Assembly (NCBI GenBank): GCA_035578175.1
Contig: JAQMRL010000007.1
Location: 50,745,227-50,809,226 of the forward strand
Direction of reading: 5' to 3'
Length of the DNA: 64,000 nt
Source: Catonia carolina
Taxonomy: Eukaryota > Arthropoda > Insecta > Hemiptera > Achilidae
The notes under the pieces were generated by a model. It was given only the letters and a program-made list of their open reading frames with translations, was not told where the DNA came from and did no database searches. Positions 31,343 through 42,751 of this stretch are shown here, piece by piece; the stretch's first letter is position 1, and every line of letters begins with the position of its first letter. Both the position numbers and the translations under genes were made by a program.

Positions 31343-33577
31343 GTAATTTAGTTGTCTATAATTAGATGTAATTGAGAAGTGGACTCTAGGAAGGCATTTT
31401 GTACAATTTTTTGAGATTGTTTTTAGCAAACGTCTGTAATATCATTAATGTTATAATACAAGACACACATTTGATAGTAGAACCCAAAAGAAAACTAGTC
31501 AGTTTATCTTAATTTATTTTTAAAATTTAATTTTGTTTTGTCTGTATTATAAACTACCATTCCCATCGTGGCTTTGCATGCGAAACATGTGTAATCAATT
31601 TTTTTTTAAATTTTTTTAACAGAAATTGTGTAGCTGCTAGATTGACTGTATTCTCTGAATGTACACACACATACAATGTTTTTCTTAACTCTATTCAACA
31701 TCTATTTCAACAACTATACGTACTCGCACACATACTGTGTACACGCACGCATACATTTTATAAAAATCTTCATTAGGGCCCTTACGGTTATCACTTTTAA
31801 AAATTTTAAAAAAATTGTTGCTGTGAATATAAATATGAGTAGGCCTATTCTGTCAAAATTGTATCAAAATACATTCTGTAGTTTTAGAAATTAGCCTGCA
31901 CAAAAAAACACGCTTTGTTTTTATAATATTAGTATATATTAATGATCTTACTTTATGTGTTATTTTTATAATTTAGATAAATTAAAAGTTTTTCAAGATA
32001 GGTTCAGAATTAACTGTGTTTATTCAATTTATTTTCATGTGAAGTTTGTTTAGCAAAACATGAATATATAGTTTTTTATAACAATGAAAGTTAACAATTG
32101 AATTTTAAAATAAATTTATTATTTTACTCCATATTACTGAGATTGTGTGTATTTCTCGTAAAATAAAACTTCTGTCTTTGCCTTTTTTTGAAATAAAAGT
32201 ACTTATAAAACAATTTTTCTAAATGAAGTAAAAATTAAACATAAAATATCAAACATAAAAATGAGTAACTGAAAAAAGTCTAAGAAATTAAACAATAAAA
32301 ATTAGTTAAAATAAGATAAAGCTTAAAATAAAACTTTATAAAAACCTGTAGATGTTATTTTGTATCAGTTCCATAAAAATTGTGTAGTCGTGTTTAAGAG
32401 TTCTATTTCTCATAGATCGGGATTCCTTTATGAATGAAAATCTTTAAACTTCCTTTTTCCTTGCTAAATTTTTCCAGTTGAATAAATTGAATGCTTCTCA
32501 GTTATATATGTATATAACTTTAACACAATAAAAGAAACTATTCATTGATAAAATTGCATCACATAAAATAAACTGTTATTGTCGCCATGATGTTGTTTTT
32601 TAAATTATTATTTTATTACACTTAGTTATCAATATAAATCGATTTATATCAAAACAGATGTTGAATTTTTAAATATTTTCAAATGTATTTTAGCATAAAG
32701 ATTAGATGTAAACAAATAAATTGCTGGATGAAATGAAAACAAATTACAAATGTAGTAGTTAAATTTGTCTCGTTACATATCCCCGAACCAAATTTAATTA
32801 ATTTTAGTATGTAGGTCTGGACATAATATGATTGAAACATGGACAGTTGAAAGGAAGGCAAGGAGTAAATATAGATGGTAAAAATAAATTTCAAGAGGAG
32901 TGTGTTAGGAAATACTAGAAGAGATACATTGAGAAATAATGTAATTAGGGAAAATTGAGAATGGGCAGGCTAACTAGAAGAGTCCTATTTCCAAGTTTCC
33001 TTGGGTGAGGCTCTACATAACTCCTCTCCACCACTCTTTCTCTGAACCATCTCTCTGCCATTGTTCTCTTGGCATCACATTTCTTTCTTCTCTGTAACTA
33101 CAATTGTGCATCCAGCCAATATCAGAGCAGAGCTGTTGTGTACAACAGTTCCAAAGATAAGTGGAATGAACTATAAATCAAATAAATAATTATATACATA
33201 GACAGTTCATATTTTTAAATTCAAGATGTGAGGCAGAATTCAAAACATACATTCCGCTTTTACAAAATTTTCATGTAATATGTGATACCATACTATTTCT
33301 ATGCCGGTTCGTCTTTAGTGTTTTGACCTCTGTAGTATGGGTACTGTGTGTGGTTGCTTCTGCTGCTACGAGATAGGGCAGATAGCAACCTTCTCGCAGC
33401 ACTTGTATGACTACGAGTGGAAAAGGCATATGGCGGACTTGGCTAGTCAGAGTAGAAGGGAGTCAGTCAGTATCAATGTTCTCTATGAGTAGGTTGACAC
33501 AGAGATAGCTTGTACTCTCGTCATTACTGAGTAAATATTTTTTTGCTTTCCAACTGACCCCTCTCCTTCCCTTCACT
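31343..33577. other. Intron sequence with a short LINE-like trace
   Basis: Mostly very AT-rich DNA without genes. About 32985-33090 (CCTCTCCACCACTC, TGAACCATCTCTCTGC) resembles sequence near 49140-49350, suggesting two fragments of one decayed repeat. CCAAAGATAAG.GGAATA at about 33152 recurs near 39271. Confidence 0.4.
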
Positions 33578-33823
33578 TCACCAGTGACTGCTCCTCTTTG
33601 AGGCAGTGGTAAACAGTGTTTGCCAAGTTGGCAACTGCTCCAATCTGTTAGGTAATGATGTAGATGTACTCGCCTCACCAGTGGCTGCTCCTCCTCTCCG
33701 AGGTAGCAGCGAAAGGTGTACGCCACGTCGGCGACTGCTCCTGGCTTCAGGCAGCGGTAGAGACGGTACTCACCTAGCCAGCGGCCGCTCCTCCTCAAGG
33801 CAGCAGTGAAAGTTATCTCCAGT
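33578..33823. repeat. G+C-rich minisatellite, about five 50-bp units
   Basis: Units begin near 33578, 33626, 33675, 33725 and 33775. The common pattern is CCAGTGGCTGCTCCTCCT, then GAGGCAGC.G, then a TACTCGCC-like end. It is far richer in G+C than its surroundings. Frames across it are open by composition and not taken as genes. Confidence 0.75.
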
Positions 33824-34082
33824 TCCACCCCCTTCAAAAAGCAGCTATACTGCTGGATGCCCTGCCACTCCAGTCAGAAAAAGAATGCCGCCTACCTTAA
33901 CTGACAAGAGCTACTGCCAGTGTAACATGGTGCCGCCTACTTGACCGACAATAGCTATGCCCAGCTTACATATGAATTGTTAACATTATCAAACATTTTA
34001 GATTGATTGTTGCAATTTGAAACCCGCCTGAAAATGTTTTATTTCTTGAAGTATTTTAAAAAAAATATTGTTTTGATTTCAG

Positions 34083-34160
34083 GATGTAATTACGGATCTG
34101 AATGCTGAAAGTGAAACATTACCTTTATCGCCTCCTAGAGAAGACTGGTTAGGTCATAAA
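34083..34160 (+). CDS. inaE: DAGL (inaE-like) exon, DV.TDLNAE
   Basis: The 26-codon exon reads DVITDLNAESETLPLSPPRE and DWLGHK. The D..TDL.AE and WLGHKG (Gly in the next exon) motifs are family-specific. Acceptor TTGATTTCAG ends at 34082; donor GTAAGA starts at 34161. Phase 0 at both ends. It has no internal Met and is too short for simple ORF calling. Confidence 0.9.
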
Positions 34161-35111
34161 GTAAGATTTAAAATTTATTATAAATCAAAATTGTTTAATG
34201 TAATTAAATATGTTTATCTAATCCACTTCCTATCATAATATGCAATCCTCTGCTTTAACACATCACTCAGCACTTTTACGTTAGCTGATCCTCTTAATTG
34301 AGCCTTCTGGGAAAATTTTCATTTTGAAGAAGTTAAATTGCTTCAAGATTGATGTGATCATGTAGATGAGCTTCATATTTGACAGCAATTTTTTTTATCT
34401 CACTGAACACAAAAGGGTGTCGAGATCTCTTTGCAGATGACTGTTCCTAACATACTAAGGAGCATCAACCATGGATCTCAGTATTTTGTTTTGAAACATA
34501 ATATGTGTACTTAATATCTGACTTTCTCCACCGCAACTCCACAGCGTGTATGTTAAGTCCAGATGGATTTTAAAATTTGATTATAGATCATTATTTCTTT
34601 GTAAAAAGGATGTCTCGACTTATGTCCCAGTATCCAATATAATTTTCTACAACTGAAGCTCAGCTCAGCTCTTTTTGTCTTTATGTATTCCTTTTGGTTG
34701 TCGATTTTACTCGATTTGCAAAAAGTGTCTGCTGGGCTGTGTCATCCACACACTTTTCTATTAATTACTTGAAGGATTTCACTTGTGTACATGAAACATA
34801 AGATGGGTTCGTGGACACTTCCTTCAGGTACCTACTCTTAATTTCTTTTAGACATCGGTACGGTGAATTTTCAAGGAACTGGGTTTAAAAAAAAAACCAT
34901 AGTATTCTATTTTCTGCATTTACCAGGAATTTAGAAGAAATAGTGATGGGTGATGGCAAATATCCGCTCACAGAGAGCTACATTTTGTAAAAAAAGGTTG
35001 ATTGAAATCATTCCAGTGGGAGCTGGGATGAAACTCTGCAAAAACACCCTTATCCTTTTAAATGTATAGATTTTCTTTTGTTATTTATATTTTATATTTT
35101 TATTTTTTCAG
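34161..35111. other. Intron sequence, no gene seen
   Basis: 951-bp intron ending in the acceptor TATTTTTTCAG. No element is recognised. Confidence 0.5.
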
Positions 35112-35335
35112 GGAATGGTTCATGCAGCAGTTTATATTCGTGATAAATTAACTTCTGAAAGTATTTTAACTCGCGCTTTGTCAACAAGTGTTAAGAGAGG
35201 TGGTGAAGGGTTCAGTTTAGTTCTCGTTGGGCATTCACTTGGTGCTGGAACAGCTGCGATATTAGCTATTCTATTGCGTCAGACTCATCCAGATTTACAG
35301 TGCTTTGCGTATTCACCCCCTGGAGGTTTATTGAG
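35112..35335 (+). CDS. inaE: DAGL (inaE-like) exon with catalytic serine (GHSLG)
   Basis: This exon carries the nucleophile elbow of the lipase. The frame reads GMVHAAVYIRDKLTSESI, LTRALSTSVKRGGEGFSLVL, VGHSLGAGTAAILAILLRQ and THPDLQCFAYSPPGGLL. The catalytic Ser is the TCA codon at 35235-35237, inside GHSLG (the GXSXG consensus); the helix after it, GAGTAAILAILLR, packs behind the elbow. CFAYSPPGGL is the next conserved strand. The acceptor ends at 35111 and the donor GTGAAT begins at 35336, phase 2, so the final Ser codon is completed by the exon at 38041. All key residues are present, so the gene looks functional. Confidence 0.95.
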
Positions 35336-36084
35336 GTGAATAATATTTTCAAAAGATAATTTACAATAAAATTTAATTAATATTTTGAAATTTTACTTTG
35401 ATTTACATAGCTCTAGAATAATCTAATTTTGATTGACCCCCCCCCCATGTTCCCTTGCAGTCCACCAGTTGACTGATATCAAGGCTTTCAAATCTTTATA
35501 TGCCTTCTGTAAGTGAACTAAAACTAACTAGTTGACCTATGGGAAAAAATTCACACAATGAGTGACATCATTATCACAAGAACAGATTTTTGCTGTGATA
35601 AACATATTTAATGATGTGCTTGTATCAACTCATCTATTCCAAAGTGTGTACTAAATTTTTATAAGTCAATGAATTTGAAACTTCAAGTATTCCATGGTCA
35701 CAACAAAAATGAAATGTGAATGCATGGTGCTCTTTTAAGGGGATTGCTTAAGAGGTTTAAAAATACAGCGGTTTTATGCAAAATAAAATAAGTTCTTAGA
35801 AAAATTTGTCATAAACAGGGATGGTCACTAGGTAAGGTGGTTGTTAAATGGACGTAGGCTGCTTAGAAGGTCCTGTGGGAGATCAAGCTTTACAATTTTG
35901 CCACCAGAGTATCAGCGTCAATGAGACTTTAATTGAGTTATTTAAAATTTTTTTTTTTAAATAAATAAGCTCAAATTTACAATACTTGAATGCTATAAGT
36001 TATTTTGTCAAATTAGTAAAGAGTTAGGATTATATCTCTGCGAGAATCATAAAAAGCAATTGCTTATAACAACAAGTAAGCATC
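35336..36084. other. Intron sequence, no gene seen
   Basis: Contains a C-run at 35437-35446 but no supported element. Confidence 0.4.
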
Positions 36085-36300
36085 TGCATCAACTTTTATC
36101 TTTACTTACACGTGTTTCAGTGGATCCACCATCATCAGAGTAAATAACATAATTGAAACTAAAAACCTTTTTATTTACACATGTAAGTAAAGATAAAAGT
36201 TGACGCAGTTTAAAAAGAAGGTTAGTGAAATTTATTATATATATCATTATATAAAATAAAATTAATTTCAAACTGCAGGATGCATTTTAAAGATTTATTT
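36085..36300. mobile_element. Palindromic MITE, short copy
   Basis: Related to the element at 19851: TTACACGTGTTTCAGTGGAT, CCACCATCATCAGAGTAAAT, an inverted ACATGTAAGTAAAG arm and the CAAACTGCAGGATGCATT end at about 36270-36287. It has one unit only. Confidence 0.7.
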
Positions 36301-36998
36301 TTGAATGAAGTAAGCATCTGTTTAATCAATTACCAATTGGAGGCTGTTGAAGAGGATTAGTGTTCGTTGCCAATGCTAACACAGGCTGTTCAATACTGGA
36401 GGAAAAATCTGTCCTTTTTGACACGTTAAAATTTTCCATATCTTGCCAAGAATCAAACCAAAGATTTTCATAAAGCTGAACTGCAATATATATTTCAGCT
36501 TAATTTTGTCATGATCCTCTGTCCCATGGAGGCAATCCAACTAGTACTGGTGCATTAATATCTCACATCTACATAATTTCAGTTATTCCCTATTTTACAA
36601 ATTGAATTTAAAGTAAATTATATTTAATTTAATAAAACCTTGAGCTGAATAAATTTTGGTTTTATGACTCAATTATTTAAATTTCAGAAAATTATTGTTC
36701 GATAGTTTACTAGAAAAAATGAAGAAATGAAGCCCTGAAGATATAAACTAAGTGTAAAACACAAACCACTTAAGGGGGAGTCTGCCTACTCTGAAGCAAA
36801 ATAAATTTTTTGTCATTTTTATGTTTTTTGTGACCTTTGTAAAGTAAAATTTCTTGAACAAAATGGTACACTCATTTTATATTTAGCATTTTCCTAAGTA
36901 TTGAAAACAAATAGAAAACAAAAGCAATACTACAGGGATTTCCAGCTGTTTTTACACAAACAATTTTTCTTTTCAAACTTTAATAACTCTCAATAACT
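36301..36998. other. Intron sequence, no gene seen
   Basis: AT-rich. GGGGGAGTCTGCCT at 36776 is mirrored by AGGCAGACTCCCCCC at 37753, suggesting the ends of an unidentified element of about 1 kb in which the SINE at 37011 sits. Confidence 0.4.
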
Positions 36999-37010
36999 GA
37001 CGTATTTCAA

Positions 37011-37192
37011 TTTTTTTTTTTTTTTTTTTTGGTTTGACGTCCGACTGTTCTGCAATTACTGCTAATGCAGACGGTGAAGTATGAAATGAATTTTTTGTAA
37101 TATATGAAAATATGCTATGCCTGAATGGGATTTAAACATAAGACCGCATGATGAGAGGCGACCACGTTACCAACTACGCCAATGCGGTCGGC
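37011..37192 (-). mobile_element. tRNA-derived SINE, head type 1 (full length)
   Basis: On the minus strand: CGCATTGGCGTAGTTGGTAA A box, a diverged B box, CTGCATTAGCAG, CAGAACAGTCGGACGTCAAA and a long poly-A tail. Perfect 12-bp target duplication GACGTATTTCAA at 36999-37010 and 37193-37204. Confidence 0.92.
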
Positions 37193-38040
37193 GACGTATT
37201 TCAATGAAGTTTTAGTTTAAATAAGAGCAAGATTTATTCTCTTTTAGTTCTAATATCACAAACCGGTTGGTAATATGCCCCTGGATAATTCTAATGAGTA
37301 AACCTCAGTTACTTATTATTTTTGCTCGTAAGTAGTCCTATTGTGTTGTTTTATTTCTTTTGCTGTTTTTTGCAAGTACAATCATGCTGTACAATCTTTC
37401 AAAGATTTAAACCTAGATTGACAAATATTTTTTTTAGAATGCTCAGAATTTAACTAAACTGTGTCTTGTGTTATTGAGAAAATTGTAGAAAGAGTTGAAG
37501 TATTTTTAAAAATTAAAGTTTAATTCAAACTGGTTTAGGTTTTATAATATTTTTTAAAAATTCACTGTTTATGATCTGTGGAAGTAATTGTTGTGCCCAA
37601 AAGTGTTACTTTTTTAAATGTGTTTTTCACCTTGTGGCCGTTTTTACAAAGGGGTGGGTGGGAGAATTTACGATTTTTTGATATGAACATTTCACTAAAA
37701 AATTTATACAAAATAAAATTATTTTGCTTTTATAGGAAAAGATATTTTTTGAAGGCAGACTCCCCCCTTAAGGAGTTAACATATCTTATTGTTGTCATCT
37801 CTGATGTAGGATTGGTTGAAATTTTAAGAAATTTTCTGAAAATCACATCATGGTGGTACATCAATAGCAAATTCAAGGAATTAAACTTTGCACAATGCTG
37901 AAGTGCAAAAAGCTGAGAAGAGAAGATGTAGTTCTGTAAGGCAATAAAATCTTTCATTGAATCATGTTGATACGCAAATTAAATTTTTAAGGATTTATAA
38001 TTAAGCTAATGTAATCAATATGTCGTATTTGTTGTTACAG

Positions 38041-38182
38041 TATGCCAGCTGTGCAGTACACGAAAAGTTTTATTACTTCTGTTGTCCTTGGTAAAGATGT
38101 AGTTCCTCGTATCGGTCTCCATCAGATGGAGTCTCTTAGAGCTGATTTAATTAATGCTATACGTCGCAGCAAAGACCCAAAA
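38041..38182 (+). CDS. inaE: DAGL (inaE-like) exon with catalytic aspartate
   Basis: The frame after the split Ser codon reads MPAVQYTKSFITSVVLGKDV, VPRIGLHQMESLRADLINA and IRRSKDPK. GKD.VPRIG holds the catalytic Asp (GAT 38096-38098), matching the GKDLVPRIG position of DAGL-alpha. Acceptor TGTTGTTACAG ends at 38040; donor GTGAGT starts at 38183; phase 2 in and 0 out. Confidence 0.95.
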
Positions 38183-38296
38183 GTGAGTCAATAGTACAGA
38201 TTTTCATACCTTAGTTTATAATTAAGTAGTACACCCCCACTAACCGCAGTATCAAATTTGTTTTCCTTTCATTTCATTTTTATTAATCAATAGTAT

Positions 38297-38965
38297 TGTG
38301 ACACTTATCGCTAAGGTCCGTTTTGGGATCTAGGTAATTAAATAATTAATGTACTAATGTTTACAATTACTAGTATTTATTACAACTAAAAGATTTACAA
38401 AATAAATAATCAACTACTTATAATGAAGTAATACAGTAAATAACTTAATAATTTACTTAGTACTACTTACAAACAATTATACACAAAGCACATACACAAA
38501 AACTGAATATAATGCACATATACAATAAGATAGTGTAACAATAGTTGACCACTACAATGCCCGGATACGTGACCTGTACTACGCACCGATGGCTCACTCA
38601 ATAAACACTCGTCAAAGATCAAACGAATTCTAACTCGCTGACCGCAATTGGGTGTTTTTTATATAGGTAGATCAAAAAGATAATTCCAGAGAAGCAGAGA
38701 AATTCGATGCAAATAATAAAGTACAAAAAACCCTTTTTTTATTTGTACTAGAAAAATCTTAATTATTGTAAACAAGTCACAATAGAATAAAAGGTGTTAC
38801 ACAAATAGTAGTACAACTAAGACCCTTTTAAAATCCCTATATAAATAGGTATCCTTTTATAACTAACCCTATTGTTACTTTTTCACTCTATTATCTACTC
38901 TTTACCATTTTATGAATTAAGTACTAGAAACTTTACGAATCTTATTCTTCTTCGATATTGTCACA
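38297..38965. mobile_element. Solo LTR (669 bp)
   Basis: The sequence begins TGTGACACTTATCG and ends CGATATTGTCACA, giving TG...CA termini. A 4-bp target duplication GTAT lies at 38293-38296 and 38966-38969. There is no internal gag-pol and no second LTR nearby. A 4-bp duplication fits Ty3/gypsy-type integration. A possible TATA box lies near 38659 (TTTTTTATATAGG). Orientation is undecided. Confidence 0.75.
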
Positions 38966-39294
38966 GTATAATTCAATATACAGTAAAATCCATCTATTGC
39001 ACTTACGGTCAATACCATTTCCTGCTTAATACAAATTTTTTATGAAGTCTTTACAGTAGGACTCATGGTGTGCAGAAGATAGGATAACATGAAAAAAGGG
39101 ACATAAAATTTATAATTTTGATCTTGCTACAAAATTTTATACTAAAATTTTATTTCAATTAGATGCGAATTGGCTCTAGCTACGGGATGACCCACACATA
39201 GCATTTTCAGTAACTACAATTACGCATACAGCCAATAGCTGAAAATTTGTTTACTACAGTTCCAAAGATAAGCGGAATATACTACGAGGGTGGT

Positions 39295-39672
39295 TCAGAA
39301 AGTAACCACTGTTTGACTGGAAATAAAAAAAATCTGCATAGAAAAAATATTTTATTATATACATCATAAAACTACATCTTTTTACTATTTTCCAACATAG
39401 TCACCATTACAATTTAAGCGTTTGTCATAGCGTTTCACTAATTTAAAATTCAGCTGCCTGGCATGTAGCCAATCTTTCATGATATTTTTAAGTTCATCAT
39501 CACCATCGAAGTGCTGCAACGCAAGTCTCTTCGTCATGCTTAAATTTTAATGGTGGCAATGTTGAAAAATAGTAAAAAGCTGTATATAGTAAGATATATA
39601 TAATAGAATGTTTGTTCTATGCAAGTTTTTTTATATACAGCCAAACGGAGGGTTCTTTCCGAACCACCCATG
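39295..39672 (-). mobile_element. Short mariner derivative with transposase tail
   Basis: Inverted ends share GGGTGGTTC.GAAAG and an inner TGCATAGA block, with TA at 39293-39294 and 39673-39674. On the minus strand a frame reads HFDGDDELKNIMKDWLHARQ and YDKRLNCNGDYVGK, the last residues of a mariner-like transposase. Everything else is deleted. Confidence 0.82.
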
Positions 39673-39834
39673 TATAATGTTCATATCCTTCTTCTATCTA
39701 ACATAGCACAACCAGCCATTGTCTAGAGATTATCCTCTTGGAACTCCTTTGTGCGTGTTGGCTTGTAAGCATCCACGTCTTACTGCTACCCAGGCAGGAA
39801 AGAATTAATAAAACCTTGTTGAATTTTAACTTTT

Positions 39835-40166
39835 AAAAAATCTGCTGTAAAGCATTCACATAACATTATCTTGCCAATGTAAATAATGAAAAATATAACT
39901 TCTTTAATCATGAGTAAACAGTGTAAAATTAATAACATGAGTTTATGACATTATGAGTAAATGACGCTAAATAAAAATAAACCTTTGCTGGATTTAAAAA
40001 TACAGAAAATCACTAATTGATACTAAACAAAGCTCTGTAGTAAAATATGTTTGATAAAAAAGTTGTAGGTTTTTTAATTTTCTTTAACTTTAGCTATGTT
40101 CTTTTACCCTAAAATGCATATTAAGGCCACACTCTTATAAAGTTTTAAGAATGAACATTTTTTATA
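39835..40166 (-). mobile_element. HINE/DINE-like repeat, copy I, 3' half (diverged)
   Basis: On the minus strand this is the 3' half: TCTGCTGTAAAGCATTCACA at the end and CTTGCCAATGTAAATAATG after it, running back to CTAAAATGCATATTAAGGCC. It stops where the equivalent of ACGTGAAAACAGCC begins; the rest of the copy resumes at 41051. Many substitutions make this the oldest copy in the window. Confidence 0.7.
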
Positions 40167-41050
40167 AGTATAGGCATGTCATCTGGCGCGTCGAGGATTC
40201 AAAAGAATCAGCTTACATATAATACATCCACCTGTCCCTCGACTATTGTTATAGACTGTTTACAAAACTAATGTATGTATTTTTTTCTACATTTCATAGT
40301 AAAATATGTTTATTATAAATACAGTAATGCGAATAGGGAGTAATGTAATGTATTATAATTACTCATCAGTTATTATTGTTATTCAGTTATAGGCTTAGTA
40401 GTAGGCACAGTTTATTTACAAATAATAGGCCTACTGTTTTTGCCAGTAAGTGATTATCAACTACAAACATCTAAATAATGAATGAAATGCACAGTGAATA
40501 TTGTCATTCAGTGTTCAATCACTGTTGTTCAGTGCCATCATTACAGTTAAAAAGTGTTGAGGGTTTTTTATGTGTGCGGACTGACCGAATTTATAGAATA
40601 CCAAGTGTAGTGTTTATTATTTTACTGTTTACTATGTTACAGTACCTACTTGTACTAACTGTACTAGAAAACGAAACCTTTTTCTAATGTACTACTAGAA
40701 ACTTTATTAGCTACACTGGGAAATTATTTTTAGAAAACAAACAGTAAAAATATCAATGACATTCATAACAGTGCATAACAGTGTTCTAGAAATATTAACG
40801 AATATTAATAATTAATTAAAAAATTAAAGTAGCGCTGTTTCAAAATTGTTACCGAAATTTTGTTAGGGTTAGAAAGAGATTTATAAATTATAATTGCTTC
40901 TATATGCATATTATTGTATAAATGTACGCTTTATAGGAAACTGTACCGTGCATTTTGTTTTTGAGTCGGTAATTTTTGATACACCTTGTATTATTACAGG
41001 CTAAACTCTTGGCGCGCCAAGTGAGACGCCCAATATTTTACCACTAGTGC
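40167..41050. mobile_element. Unclassified insertion splitting HINE copy I
   Basis: About 880 bp lie between the two halves of one HINE copy. TGGCGCG occurs near both ends (CATCTGGCGCGTCG at about 40178, CTTGGCGCGCCAAG at about 41008). CAGTG-rich direct repeats lie at 40490-40535. No coding. Probably a non-autonomous DNA element, superfamily unknown. Confidence 0.5.
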
Positions 41051-41560
41051 ACAGCTCCCCCCCACAAATTTCAGCAGACATGGCGCTTACCCTGTAGAGC
41101 ATAACAAATTTAGTAAATATGGTGATCTTCAAAACAATCATAGGAGCCATTTTTGAGATAATTGCAAAAAAGTGAAAAATTTCATGAATAAACTACTACT
41201 TCTGGTCGATGAATTTTGATGAAAAAATGTACCTATCAGGTCCCCTTATGGTTCCTAGTTAAGGTCCAAGTTTCAACATCATAGAATATTTCATTCTTGA
41301 GATGTTTTGTTCTCTCTCTCTTTCTCTCTCTCTCTCTCACACGCACGCGCGCGCGCGCACACACACACACACACAGACCAACCAGTGAAAACATTTTTTT
41401 TTTTTTTTTTTTTTTGGTTCAGGGAGGTCCCCTGAACCAAATGCCCTGAAAAATGTGCCCTGAAAAATGTGTATTTCATGTGATAACTTGATTTTGAAAA
41501 ATCAACATGAAAACAATACTTTCCTGCCCTATATTTTATATTGGGTAAGAGAAAGGTAAA
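41051..41560 (-). mobile_element. HINE/DINE-like repeat, copy I, 5' half (diverged)
   Basis: It continues exactly where the 39835-40166 half stops: ACAGC, then ATTTCAGCAGACATGGCGC. It includes a microsatellite (GA/GC/CA, 41312-41374) and ends with GGGTAAGAGAAAGGTAAAA, the decayed 5' motif. Confidence 0.75.
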
Positions 41561-41606
41561 ATTGGGTTTCTGTTAAATTAATTGCAAACTTTAAATATGT
41601 TTACAG

Positions 41607-41839
41607 TGGAAGACTATATCCTGTAGTGTATTGTGTTGTGGTTGTGCTTCAATGCCTACATCTGCAGTAGAGTTAAAAGCTGATCTAACATCAATGCAGG
41701 AATATCAAAGAGAAAAAGACACCGCTCGTGCAACGGCTGTTCACCCTAGTGATTCATCCATCGCACTGACGTTACATCAACCTCTCTATCCTCCTGGAAC
41801 CATCATACACGTTGTAAGACATCACCCAACAAAAACTGA
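41607..41839 (+). CDS. inaE: DAGL (inaE-like) exon, regulatory loop and catalytic histidine
   Basis: The exon reads WKTISCSVLCCGCASMPTSA, then a variable polar loop (ADLTSMQEYQREKDTARAT), AVHPSDSSIALTLHQPLY and PPGTIIHVVRHHPTKT. CSVLCCGC and the polar loop form the insert between catalytic Asp and His, known as a regulatory loop in DAGLs. LYPPG.IIHVV.HHP contains the probable catalytic His (CAC 41808-41810). Acceptor TATGTTTACAG ends at 41606; donor GTGAGT begins at 41840, phase 2. The next intron is about 20 kb. Confidence 0.94.
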
Positions 41840-42749
41840 GTGAGTTTTTATTTGCATTCTATTTTTTTTATAATTTATTTCTACATTTTGTTTATTTTTC
41901 AGTAATGTATCGTTGAAACATTTTTGCTTTTAGTTTGTAAAACTGAAATTTGATTGGGTTACTGATATTTTTGCTCTGCAGTAGTGCTTCCCGGAAGAAA
42001 TTTTTCACTAACATCATCACATCCATGTTTTTAAATGATAAACTTTTGTATTATTGATTAGTTATTTATTTTATGTAATTCATTCTTAATTTACAGGTTT
42101 TTTTATCTTATAAAAACATCTTTAGTTTACATTATAAAATTAAAATGACACCAGTTATCGCCAATAAATTTTAATATTAAATAAAAAATGAAATCAATTA
42201 GAGAAAATTCAATTTTTAATTTATTTTTCCATATTATTTAGATTCATGTATTTAGGTTCAAAACTCCATAAAATTTTATGTCTGTTAATTTGAGTTGCCG
42301 TTTGCCAAAGTAATTTCATAATTTTACGTAATTATTTAGAAAACAATCTTTTAAAAAATTATTTTGCAAGTTTATTAAAAATGTTTGTTACATTGTCATT
42401 AAATGAAGAAAAAATTAATTAACTACGGTAGTGTTAAGATAAATTTATTAACTTAAAATTGGCTGTAGTGTTTTATTTTTTATTTCTTTGTTTGTATTTT
42501 TTATTGGATGGTATAAATGTGTGTATTTTTTACTGATACTATTATTTGAATGCACTTAAAACAAAATTAGATTTCTTTTTGATCATATCTTTTGAAATTG
42601 AAATAATTTATTAAAATTTTTACATGAATTAAGAGTGATTACATTTTTATTTATTGTTTAAGGCATTTTATGTACATATAATATTATGCATAAAGTGTTC
42701 TTAAATGATTTTACTTAATACAGTATTGTCAATAAGTCATTCACTCTTG
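41840..42749. other. Intron sequence, no gene seen
   Basis: Very AT-rich, no element ends recognised. Confidence 0.45.
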
Positions 42750-42751
42750 TA

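Noticed and set aside
33463..33837. 124-residue minus-strand frame
   Set aside because: It covers the G+C-rich minisatellite, whose composition keeps stops rare. No family resemblance.
38985..39285. Small pogo-like element between the solo LTR and the 39295 element
   Set aside because: TACAGTAAAATCC and CCAAAGATAAGCGGAATATA are suggestive, but the ends do not pair well enough as inverted repeats.
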